Origin: Sulfonitrofixus sp039714575
GTDB lineage: Bacteria > Campylobacterota > Campylobacteria > Campylobacterales > Sulfurimonadaceae
Direction of reading: 5' to 3'
NCBI GenBank assembly: GCA_039714575.1
Contig: JBDLJE010000004.1
Location: 1 to 63,916 of the forward strand
Length of the DNA stretch: 63,916 nt
Shown piece by piece: positions 8,357 to 16,499 of this stretch; positions within the stretch are counted from its first letter, which is position 1; every line of letters starts with the position of its first letter. A program made the translations under genes and the position numbers. The notes under the pieces were generated by a model. The model had not been told where the DNA came from. It saw only the letters and a program-made list of their open reading frames with translations, and made no database searches.

Positions 8357-10936
8357 ATGATTCAAGCTACTTTCGGAAAGATATTCGGTACAAAAAATGA
8401 CCGTGAACTTAAAAAATATCAAAGACGTGTTAAACAGATCAATGCTTTAGAAGAGAAATACGAAGCACTGAGTGATGATGAGCTTAAAACAGCTTTTGAA
8501 GCGATCAGACAAGAGGTGCTCTCTGAACAGAAGAGTTTGGATGATGTTTTAGTCGACTCTTTCGCAATGACACGCGAGGCAAGCAAACGTACGCTTGAGA
8601 TGCGTCATTACGATGTACAGCTTATCGGTGGTATGGTACTGCACGAAGGTCGTATCGCGGAGATGAAGACAGGTGAGGGTAAGACACTCGTTGCGACGCT
8701 TCCTGTTATCTTAAACGCTATCTTGAGCGAAGGTGTGCACATTGTAACGGTCAATGATTACCTTGCATCACGTGATGCCAAAGAGCTGGAGCCGCTTTAC
8801 AACTTTTTAGGGTTTAGCGTAGGTACGATCTTAGAGACGACGAATGACCCCGGACAGAAGATCGAAGGTTATAAATCGGACATCACTTACGGTACGAACA
8901 ACGAGTTTGGTTTTGACTACCTTCGTGACAACATGAACTTCTCTAAAGAGCAGATGGCGCAGCGCGGCCACCACTTTGTGATCGTGGATGAAGTGGATTC
9001 TATCCTCATCGATGAAGCGCGTACACCGCTTATTATCTCCGGTCCGGTCGAGCGCACGCTCGAGAACTATGACCGTGCCAACGCTGTTGCATTGAAGATG
9101 GAAAAAGATGTCGACTTTACTGTTGATGAGAAAGATAAGGTCGTTTTGACAACAGAAGAGGGTATCGCCAAGGCTGAAGAGCTTTTTGGTGTTGAGAACC
9201 TCTATGCCATCGAAAATGCGGCACTTTCACACCATATGGATCAGGCGCTTAAAGCCAATTACCTTTTTGTCAAAGATGTTGACTATGTCGTTAAAGACGG
9301 CGAAGTGATGATCGTTGATGAGTTTACGGGCCGTTTGAGTGAAGGACGACGTTTCTCTGAAGGTCTGCACCAGGCATTGGAGTCAAAAGAGGGTGTTACG
9401 ATCAAAGAAGAGTCGCAGACTCTTGCAGATATCACTTTTCAAAACTACTTTAGAATGTATGACAAACTCGCGGGTATGACGGGTACGGCGCAGACTGAAG
9501 CAACGGAGTTCACTCAGATCTATAGCCTGGATGTTGTCTCTATTCCAACCAATGTCCCAGTGACGCGTCTAGACCAAAATGATCTTATCTATAAAACGGA
9601 AGATGAGAAGTTCGATGCCGTTATCAAAGAGATCAGAGAGCTGGCAAAAGTCGGTCGCCCGGTTCTGGTCGGTACCGCTTCGATCGAGAAGTCGGAAGTG
9701 CTGCATGAACGTCTTAAAAAAGAGAAGATCGCACACACGGTCCTTAATGCAAAGAACCACGAACAAGAGGGTGAGATCATTAAAAATGCCGGTGCCAAAG
9801 GCGCTGTGACGATTGCGACGAACATGGCGGGTCGTGGTGTTGACATCAAGATCAGTGATGAGATCAAAGAGCTGGGCGGTCTCTGTATCGTCGGTACGGA
9901 GCGTCACGAAAATCGCCGTATCGACAACCAGCTTCGCGGTCGTGCCGGGCGTCAAGGTGATGCGGGTAGTTCACGTTTTTACTTGTCCTTGGAAGACGGT
10001 CTGCTTCGTATCTTCGGCAGTGACCGTATTAAGAGCATTATGGAGCGTCTTGGTGTTGAAGACGGTGAGTACATCGAGTCCAAGATGGTAACGCGCGCGG
10101 TTGAAAAAGCGCAGAAAAAAGTTGAGAACCTTCATTATGAAGGGCGTAAGAACATCGTTGAGTACGATGATGTCGCTAATGAGCAGCGAAAGATCGTCTA
10201 TAAATTCAGAAATGAGCTTTTGGATGATGAATATGACATTAAGACTAAAGTCGAAGCGATTCGTAGTGAATATGCAGAGATGACACTAAACCGTTTAGGG
10301 ATCTTTGACGGCGGCACGCGTGAAGACTTTGACCTTGAGCGTCTGGTGCTCAGTATCAAAGAGGAGTGTAACTTCGATCTTGATTTTACTGCTTTAGAGA
10401 ACAAAGAGTATGATGAACTGCTGGAGAATGTCGATGGGCAGCTTAAAGCAGTTTATGAGGCAAAGATGGAACAGGTCGATGAAGAGGTTCGTCGTGCTAT
10501 CGAACGCGAGATCTATCTTAAGACCCTCGACAAGTCATGGAGAGACCACCTTTACCAGATGGACACTATGAAAACAGGTATCCGACTTCGTGCCTATAAC
10601 CAGAAAGATCCGTTGGTCGAGTTCAAAAAAGAGAGTTTCAACCTCTTTACCGAACTGGTCGAAGTGATCAAGTATGAGACGATCAAAACACTTCAGGTCA
10701 TTCAGTTCACGATGAAAGACCCGCAAGAGGAGGCGGCAGAGCTTGCCCGCCAACAAGAGATGCTTCAAAAGCAGCTGGAGATGACGATGAAGTTCAATCA
10801 TCAAGACAGTGAAGAGCCTATTGCTATAGATAAAAAAATAGCCCGTAACGAACCATGTCCCTGTGGTTCAGGTAAAAAGTATAAAAATTGCTGTGGTCAA
10901 AGCGGCCCTAAAAAAGGTGCTTTTGCAACTGCCTAA
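8357..10936 (+). CDS. secA: preprotein translocase ATPase SecA
   Basis: Motor ATPase that drives unfolded preproteins through SecYEG. It shows the Walker A block MKTGEGKTLVATLP, the DEAD-like VIVDEVDSILIDEART, GMTGTAQTEA, TNMAGRGVDIK, and the scaffold/HSD regions. It ends with the zinc-binding SEC-C motif NEPCPCGSGKKYKNCCG. Length (about 859 residues) is typical. ATG 8357 (MIQATFGKIF) is preferred over TTG 8351, since GGAAC lies at proper distance only from the ATG. The stop codon overlaps the start of the downstream ABC permease (TAATG), which implies translational coupling. Confidence 0.98.
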   Translation: MIQATFGKIFGTKNDRELKKYQRRVKQINALEEKYEALSDDELKTAFEAIRQEVLSEQKSLDDVLVDSFAMTREASKRTLEMRHYDVQLIGGMVLHEGRIAEMKTGEGKTLVATLPVILNAILSEGVHIVTVNDYLASRDAKELEPLYNFLGFSVGTILETTNDPGQKIEGYKSDITYGTNNEFGFDYLRDNMNFSKEQMAQRGHHFVIVDEVDSILIDEARTPLIISGPVERTLENYDRANAVALKMEKDVDFTVDEKDKVVLTTEEGIAKAEELFGVENLYAIENAALSHHMDQALKANYLFVKDVDYVVKDGEVMIVDEFTGRLSEGRRFSEGLHQALESKEGVTIKEESQTLADITFQNYFRMYDKLAGMTGTAQTEATEFTQIYSLDVVSIPTNVPVTRLDQNDLIYKTEDEKFDAVIKEIRELAKVGRPVLVGTASIEKSEVLHERLKKEKIAHTVLNAKNHEQEGEIIKNAGAKGAVTIATNMAGRGVDIKISDEIKELGGLCIVGTERHENRRIDNQLRGRAGRQGDAGSSRFYLSLEDGLLRIFGSDRIKSIMERLGVEDGEYIESKMVTRAVEKAQKKVENLHYEGRKNIVEYDDVANEQRKIVYKFRNELLDDEYDIKTKVEAIRSEYAEMTLNRLGIFDGGTREDFDLERLVLSIKEECNFDLDFTALENKEYDELLENVDGQLKAVYEAKMEQVDEEVRRAIEREIYLKTLDKSWRDHLYQMDTMKTGIRLRAYNQKDPLVEFKKESFNLFTELVEVIKYETIKTLQVIQFTMKDPQEEAAELARQQEMLQKQLEMTMKFNHQDSEEPIAIDKKIARNEPCPCGSGKKYKNCCGQSGPKKGAFATA

Positions 10937-12141
10937 TGACTAAGCAAACTATCGTTCCTTACCTTGTCAAACGTTTTTTACGCTTTGACAAGGATCAGCC
11001 TTTTATCTTTTTATCCGCTCTGTTGGCTTTTACCGGTATCGCTATCGGTGTGATGGTGCTTGTCATCGCCATGGCCCTGATGAACGGCTTTGACAAGGAG
11101 TTTCGAAAAAAACTGACGGTGATGAACTATCCGTTGACGATCTACCCGCGTTTCTACGGCTCTGTCAACGAAGAACTGCTGTTTGAGCTGGAGCAAAAAT
11201 TTCCTGATCTTGCTATGAGCCCATACGTCACTTCGTCGGTGATCGCGCGCAGCGGCAGCGTCTTGGAAGGCGGCTACCTCTTCGGTGTTGACTTTAAGTA
11301 TGAGAAAAAGGTCAACAGTATACTGAAAGAGGCATTGGGAGACGAAGAACCATCTAAATTCCAAGTGGTGATCGGCAAGTCTCTTAAAGATGAGTTTGAC
11401 CTCTATATTGACGATAAACTTATCTATATCTTTACCGAGATGGACCCGGGCGGCTTGGCCGTGACACCAAAGCTTAAACGCTTTAAGATCAAAGGTGTCT
11501 TTGACTCTGGACTCAGTGCTTATGATAAGGCGTATGCCTATACGACAATGGAGTCGATGCAACGCATTATGCATCTGCCGTCAAATCAGTACGATGGTAT
11601 CCATATCTTCACGGAACACCCGCAAGAGCTCATCGAGACCATACGAAAAGAGCTTCCTGTCGGTGCGACTATCAAAGGGTGGTGGCAGGACAATATGAAC
11701 TTCTTTGCCGCTTTGGAGCTTGAAAAACGCTCTCTGTTTATCGTTTTGATGCTGATCATCCTGATCGCGGCTATCAACATCATCTCGTCACTGTTGATGA
11801 CCGTGATGAATCGCCGCAGCGAAATAGCACTCCTTATCTCACTGGGCGCATCAGCCAGAGAGATCAAAAGAGTTTTTCTGTACTTGGGTATCGTTATCGG
11901 TATCGGAGGTATCTTTTCGGGTGCAATACTGGGTTTGAGCGGCTTGTGGATACTCAGTACCTTTGACATCGTCTCTCTTCCGGAAGATGTCTATCCAACC
12001 TCCAAGCTTGCTTTAGACCTTAGCATGGTCGACTTCTTCTCTATCTTGGGCGGTGCTTTTGTTATCGTGTTGTTGTCGGCTTGGTATCCGGCCAAAAAAG
12101 CGAGCGAGGTTGATGTCCTTACAGTCCTTCGCAACGAGTAA
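10936..12141 (+). CDS. LolC/LolE family lipoprotein-exporter permease
   Basis: A 401-residue inner-membrane protein with the LolC/E-FtsX layout: one N-terminal membrane helix (FLSALLAFTGIAIGVMVLVI), a large periplasmic domain of about 220 residues, then three C-terminal helices including LIILIAAINIISSLLMTVMN and NRRSEIALLISLGAS. This is the permease of the ABC exporter that hands lipoproteins to LolA, encoded divergently nearby. It overlaps the secA stop by one base. The ATPase subunit LolD is not in the window. Whether it is LolC or LolE is not decidable; Campylobacterota often have one LolF-like permease. Confidence 0.88.
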   Translation: MTKQTIVPYLVKRFLRFDKDQPFIFLSALLAFTGIAIGVMVLVIAMALMNGFDKEFRKKLTVMNYPLTIYPRFYGSVNEELLFELEQKFPDLAMSPYVTSSVIARSGSVLEGGYLFGVDFKYEKKVNSILKEALGDEEPSKFQVVIGKSLKDEFDLYIDDKLIYIFTEMDPGGLAVTPKLKRFKIKGVFDSGLSAYDKAYAYTTMESMQRIMHLPSNQYDGIHIFTEHPQELIETIRKELPVGATIKGWWQDNMNFFAALELEKRSLFIVLMLIILIAAINIISSLLMTVMNRRSEIALLISLGASAREIKRVFLYLGIVIGIGGIFSGAILGLSGLWILSTFDIVSLPEDVYPTSKLALDLSMVDFFSILGGAFVIVLLSAWYPAKKASEVDVLTVLRNE

Positions 12142-12281
12142 AAGTTTTAGCTTAGGCGCATCTTGCGTCCAACTCAGACAGTAGCACGACTCACGATTTA
12201 GTTGTTCGCTGTAGTGAGCTGTTGGCTCTTCTGCGCTATCGGTCTGAGTTAAACACAACCTGCCCCAAATCTATAACTTTT
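12140..12281. repeat. 142-bp imperfect palindrome between lolC/E and the asmA-like gene
   Basis: Begins inside the stop codon of the permease gene. End arms AAAAGTTTTAG (12140) and CTATAACTTTT (ending 12281) are near-perfect inverted copies. AACTCAGAC (12171-12179) and GTCTGAGTT (12242-12250) form a perfect inner pair on the same axis (12210/12211). It lies between convergent genes, so a terminator role is possible. It resembles the palindromes at 93-247, 6688-6792 and 34179-34492 in architecture. Confidence 0.7.
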
Positions 12282-12316
12282 CCTTGTACAAGACTTTTTT
12301 AAGATGAGCTTCGCCA

Positions 12317-15300
12317 TCATTCTTCACGCTCTTCAGCAGCTTCTTCGATCGCTTTTTGGGCTTTGTCAAGATAGTGGACAGGGAAGGTCAGCGCGCGCTT
12401 TAGGATGTTGAACGAGCCGACACCGATATCTTTTGCCAGTGTGTTTTTAATGACAGGGTCTTCAAGCGGTCCGCTCATTGTCAGTGTGGTCGTTGCCGTG
12501 TTTTCCTCTTTACCGACAAGAATATAGCCCAAAAGAGGTATTTTTGCGAGGTTTGTAGTCGCTTCTGTCACAAGCGACATCTCTACATTGTGGGTCATTG
12601 TGGCTATATTGACGATACCACTGCCATTGAACGCAAGTTCGTCTGCATTCACATGGAACCCTTTAATCTTCATGATCTTGTCTTCTATAGAGAAACTGGC
12701 GTATCCCTCTTGAACCTTCAAACCTTTGGCGTTATAGTGAGGAACTGAGAAGGTGACAAGTGCGGGGATGGTGTTAAGCAAAGCAAACACGTTATTGAGT
12801 GATTTATAATCTTTGATAATCGTATCAGCTATTTTGACAACACCATCGATCCTGTCATCTTTACCGGTAAGATAAAAACCGAGTTTTCCATCTTTAAAGT
12901 CCGAAAACTTGGCAAGTCCATCCATGAACTTGTCATTGAAGTTATCGCCATAGATAAAAAATTTCTTATCATAGTACTCCAAGAAAGCGCCACCGTTTTT
13001 TCCGTGGAGCAGCTGTGCGTTCAGGCGGTTGTTTTTGTATTGTAAAAGAATTTTATCCGCTAAAGCCCGACGCTCATTATTGATATACAGATAACTCTGA
13101 ACGGCTTCGACATCGATTTTAAAATTATTTTTAGTCTTAGCGGTGTCAGAAGCAGGGTGATCACTGATAAAATCGAGAATAGCAAAGATATCGAAGCCTA
13201 TTTTTTCTGCTTTGACCGTCAGATGCTTATATTTGAGCTCAATATCGATGTCATTGTTTACAAAGAGTTGCAGTTTCTCTTTTTCGTAGTGACCGGTAAA
13301 CTGTATCTTATCGACAGGTATGTTGTCTTTCACCAAGATATGATATGGGTAAGGAAAATAGCCATAGGCAGTGATCTTCTCCTCATCATTTTTTGAATGC
13401 AGATAGATTGCCCCTTCGGTAATATTATACTCTTGCAGCAGTGGAGAGTAGGTTGATAAGAGGTGAATATTTTCAATGCCCATGTCCCAAGCATCAGGAC
13501 TTGCATTGAACTTCAGGTTAAAGATAGGGACCTCTAAAAGATGCTCGTTCTCATCTTTTTGGATGTAGATCTTAATATCTTTGTCAATATCCAAGAGGTG
13601 CTGTTCTCCTATCTGTGCATGGAGTTGTTTGAGTAGCAATTTTCCATGGCCGTCTTCCAGGCTGTACTTGCCTTGAATCTGTGAGTCCACGATGTCCGAT
13701 ATGCCAATGTGTGCCCCATCAATATTTACGATGTTATCTTTGTAAGAGAGTATTGCGGAGGAGAGTGTGAATTTGCTGTCATTGAGTTTCCAATTGGAAC
13801 GCTTTTGTGCTTTTACAATAAGCCCATCTTTGTAGGTGACTTTCAAAGGTGCATTAGTCTGCTCAAGCGAGAGAGCAGAGGTCTGTAGCTTTATAAGGTC
13901 AACGTCAAGGTCGGTACTCAACTGCTTAATGTTAAAGCCACCCCTGACATAGGCCTTCATACTGCTCTCACTGCTTACCAGTGTAGTCGGTACTGAACCG
14001 CTCAGGGTTGAAAAAGTAAAAGGTGCGGTGACTGGATTGACGGTGATGGATCTACCACTGAACTGCCAATAACTTTTTGGGATTATCAGTCTGTCTGCTT
14101 TTGGTTCCAGGACATACGCAAACTTCTGTTGTCTGTGACTGGTGTCCAGTGAAAAGACCTTGTCCCCTTCTCCAAAGTTAACATGTTTCAGTGTTATGTC
14201 AAAACGCCCTTTTTCGTCTACCGGGTTGAATTTACCTGAAACATCTGCATTGACCGCATTGTCGAGTAGAGAAGCCTTAAGAGAGGCAATATCCACATCG
14301 GTATTCTTTAGGTTGACCTTGACATCTTTAACTTTTATGTCGGTATCCGAGAAGTTGAATGTTGCACTCTTTGTTGAAAATTTACCGTCTGCCGAGACCT
14401 CTATATCGCCTAACGTCACCCAGACATCAAGCTTGACCTTTGTCTTTCCCTCTGTCTGATAAAAAGGAAGGCTTATGTTGTACCCTTTCAGCCACGTCAC
14501 CAGCTTAGGGGTCAGTTGTGCTGTGAGATCAACGTCAACTGTTAAAAGAGGGTTGATCGGGGTCTCAAAGTCGATCGTGATCCAGGTCTCTCCTCCGGGC
14601 TGCCCATAAAAGGTTGCATTTCTCGGATAGATATATAGAATGCGATCTTTAAATGCAAGATCTATCCTGGGTGCAATGGCAGGGGCATAACCGGGAGCAA
14701 AGATGTACTCAGCATTATTATAGTGTGCTTTTACGTCAAGCGTGTCAAGAAACGAAATAGGATCGTCATAGAGCAGGGTGCCTTTAAAATACTTAAGATG
14801 CAGCGCTTCGCCTTTGAGATAGTCTGCTATCCAGGGCTCTATAGCCGGGTGCAGACCGGCCATCTTTACAACAGGGTCAAGGTCTTTGGTGATGACCTCT
14901 GCACCTTTACCCCATAGACGTACTTTTTCATTGTCTGCTAACAGAAAAAGTTTAAGGGGCAAGGTGTCGGCAAGATTGATGTTAATATCGCCGTATAGAC
15001 GGTGTTCATTTGTGTCTGCTACAATATCACCATGTAGGGTTGTTTTGGTCGATGTCTCAGTAAACTCTTTAACAGAGAGGTGCAGCAGGTGATGATTCAT
15101 ATCGATCTTTGCAAGCAGTTTGAGTGTCGGTCCATTGACCTTAATATAGCCTGCCATATTCTCTTTGTAACGAAAAGTAGCATTCATGTCGTTGATCTGG
15201 ATACGTCTGATGTTCACTTCTGAGAAAAAACTCTCTAGAACACGGGACTGCTTGAGTAGTTTTTTGGCGTCAAGGCTTTTGAAGTTGAATTGGCTTTTAG

Positions 15301-15526
15301 TGTTACTTTTAGTAATTTTGATCGAATCGATGTCAACAACAATCTTTTCATCCCACTTTATGTATAATTGCTCAATTTTTAAGCCGGGCAGAATAAATGT
15401 GTCCAGTTTTAGACCGATATGCAGTGTAAAATAGATCGTAAAAAGAGTGATAGATATGAAAATAAGCAGATCGATGATGGTAGAGTGGACTTTGGAGATA
15501 GCCTTGATTATAGTGCTGTCGTTCAT
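12317..15526 (-). CDS. large AsmA-like (YhdP/DUF3971-type) envelope protein
   Basis: A 1069-residue protein with an N-terminal membrane anchor (LLIFISITLFTIYFTLHIGL) followed by a very long beta-rich periplasmic region. The C-terminal part (GLKVQEGYASFSIEDK, FNGSGIVNIATMTHNVEMS, LTMSGPLEDPVIKNTLAK) has the AsmA/YhdP C-terminal pattern. Such proteins are thought to form hydrophobic grooves that move phospholipids between inner and outer membrane; here the role is inferred. It is divergent from mltG and the first codons of the two genes overlap by about 71 bp. A second giant AsmA-like protein is encoded at 30489-34085. Confidence 0.8.
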   Translation of the reverse strand: MNDSTIIKAISKVHSTIIDLLIFISITLFTIYFTLHIGLKLDTFILPGLKIEQLYIKWDEKIVVDIDSIKITKSNTKSQFNFKSLDAKKLLKQSRVLESFFSEVNIRRIQINDMNATFRYKENMAGYIKVNGPTLKLLAKIDMNHHLLHLSVKEFTETSTKTTLHGDIVADTNEHRLYGDININLADTLPLKLFLLADNEKVRLWGKGAEVITKDLDPVVKMAGLHPAIEPWIADYLKGEALHLKYFKGTLLYDDPISFLDTLDVKAHYNNAEYIFAPGYAPAIAPRIDLAFKDRILYIYPRNATFYGQPGGETWITIDFETPINPLLTVDVDLTAQLTPKLVTWLKGYNISLPFYQTEGKTKVKLDVWVTLGDIEVSADGKFSTKSATFNFSDTDIKVKDVKVNLKNTDVDIASLKASLLDNAVNADVSGKFNPVDEKGRFDITLKHVNFGEGDKVFSLDTSHRQQKFAYVLEPKADRLIIPKSYWQFSGRSITVNPVTAPFTFSTLSGSVPTTLVSSESSMKAYVRGGFNIKQLSTDLDVDLIKLQTSALSLEQTNAPLKVTYKDGLIVKAQKRSNWKLNDSKFTLSSAILSYKDNIVNIDGAHIGISDIVDSQIQGKYSLEDGHGKLLLKQLHAQIGEQHLLDIDKDIKIYIQKDENEHLLEVPIFNLKFNASPDAWDMGIENIHLLSTYSPLLQEYNITEGAIYLHSKNDEEKITAYGYFPYPYHILVKDNIPVDKIQFTGHYEKEKLQLFVNNDIDIELKYKHLTVKAEKIGFDIFAILDFISDHPASDTAKTKNNFKIDVEAVQSYLYINNERRALADKILLQYKNNRLNAQLLHGKNGGAFLEYYDKKFFIYGDNFNDKFMDGLAKFSDFKDGKLGFYLTGKDDRIDGVVKIADTIIKDYKSLNNVFALLNTIPALVTFSVPHYNAKGLKVQEGYASFSIEDKIMKIKGFHVNADELAFNGSGIVNIATMTHNVEMSLVTEATTNLAKIPLLGYILVGKEENTATTTLTMSGPLEDPVIKNTLAKDIGVGSFNILKRALTFPVHYLDKAQKAIEEAAEEREE

Positions 15527-16400
15527 GTACTACCTAAATCTAGGCCTCACGACCTCAAAAGTGCTGTATGTGCCTCAAGGCTCAATTACCAAGATTATAA
15601 CACATATGCAGGACAATAATATCGATGTTTCGCCCTTGGATGCCTTTTTAATGCGTTTTATCGGAATGCCTCAGCAGGGGTGGATCAATATAGGTACCAG
15701 GCATTTGACACATGCGGACTTTCTTAAGCGCCTCTCTACCGCAAAAGCAGCGATGCAAAACGTCACTTTGATCCCGGGAGAGACGACATACATCTTTTTA
15801 GAACAGATGGCAGAAGAGCTTGACCTTGACCATCAAACACTGTTAGCAGAGTTTAAAAAGCAGTCTCCTTATAAAGAGGGTGCTTTTGTACCTGACACCT
15901 ATAAACTTCCTCGCGGTATTACAGAAGAAGCGGTTATTACTCTGCTGTTAAAACGTTCAGACAAACGTATGAAGGAGTGGTCTCAAAAGATATTTGGTAC
16001 CTATGATGAAGCGAAGTGGTATAAGTATATTACGCTCGCATCCGTTATCCAAAAAGAGGCCGCTTCTATAGAAGAGATGCCTACGGTCGGTTCGGTTATT
16101 CAGAACCGCCTTAACAAGGGTATGAAGCTCCAGATGGACGGTGCGCTCAATTATGGGAAATATTCACACATCAAGATCACGCCAAAGCGTATCCGCAACG
16201 ATAAAACAGCCTACAATACTTATAAGTACAAAGGCATTCCTGACGACCCTGTCTGCAATGTAAGCCTTCCTGCAATTCGTGCAGCCATCTTTCCGGCGAA
16301 GACGGATTACCTCTATTTTATGAAAAACAAGCAGGGTAAGCACGATTTCACACGTTACTATTCTACACATATACGCAATGTAAAGCGTGCTACCAAATGA
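15456..16400 (+). CDS. mltG: endolytic murein transglycosylase MltG
   Basis: Inner-membrane lytic transglycosylase that cuts nascent glycan strands and sets their length. A single N-terminal membrane segment (LEIALIIVLSFMYYLNLGL) is followed by a LysM-like region and the YceG/MltG catalytic domain. That domain shows ITLASVIQKEAASIEEMP with the catalytic Glu, VIQNRLNKGMKLQMD, and the terminal NVSLPAIRAAIFPA block. ATG 15456 fits AAGAG at 15443-15447; GTG 15447 is less likely. It overlaps the divergent asmA-like gene head to head, so both promoters must lie within the other gene's coding sequence. Confidence 0.9.
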   Translation: MKISRSMMVEWTLEIALIIVLSFMYYLNLGLTTSKVLYVPQGSITKIITHMQDNNIDVSPLDAFLMRFIGMPQQGWINIGTRHLTHADFLKRLSTAKAAMQNVTLIPGETTYIFLEQMAEELDLDHQTLLAEFKKQSPYKEGAFVPDTYKLPRGITEEAVITLLLKRSDKRMKEWSQKIFGTYDEAKWYKYITLASVIQKEAASIEEMPTVGSVIQNRLNKGMKLQMDGALNYGKYSHIKITPKRIRNDKTAYNTYKYKGIPDDPVCNVSLPAIRAAIFPAKTDYLYFMKNKQGKHDFTRYYSTHIRNVKRATK

Positions 16401-16463
16401 AACATCACTGTTTAGTTTAATGTGAAAATGGTGTGAATAACTTATAGTTTACATTTGTAGTGA

Positions 16464-16469
16464 TAAAAT
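16464..16469 (+). promoter_or_regulatory. icd operon promoter -10 (TAAAAT)
   Basis: TGATAAAAT about 31 bases upstream of the icd start, with a run of A/T upstream. GAGGA at 16487-16491 is the ribosome site. This is the only good promoter seen for the operon running to oorC. Confidence 0.45.
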
Positions 16470-16499
16470 GTCCTATCTTAAAATTCGAGGACACAACAC

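Noticed and set aside
11011..11574. 187-codon minus-strand frame inside the LolC/E gene
   Set aside because: His/Arg-rich antisense shadow of a well-supported membrane protein.
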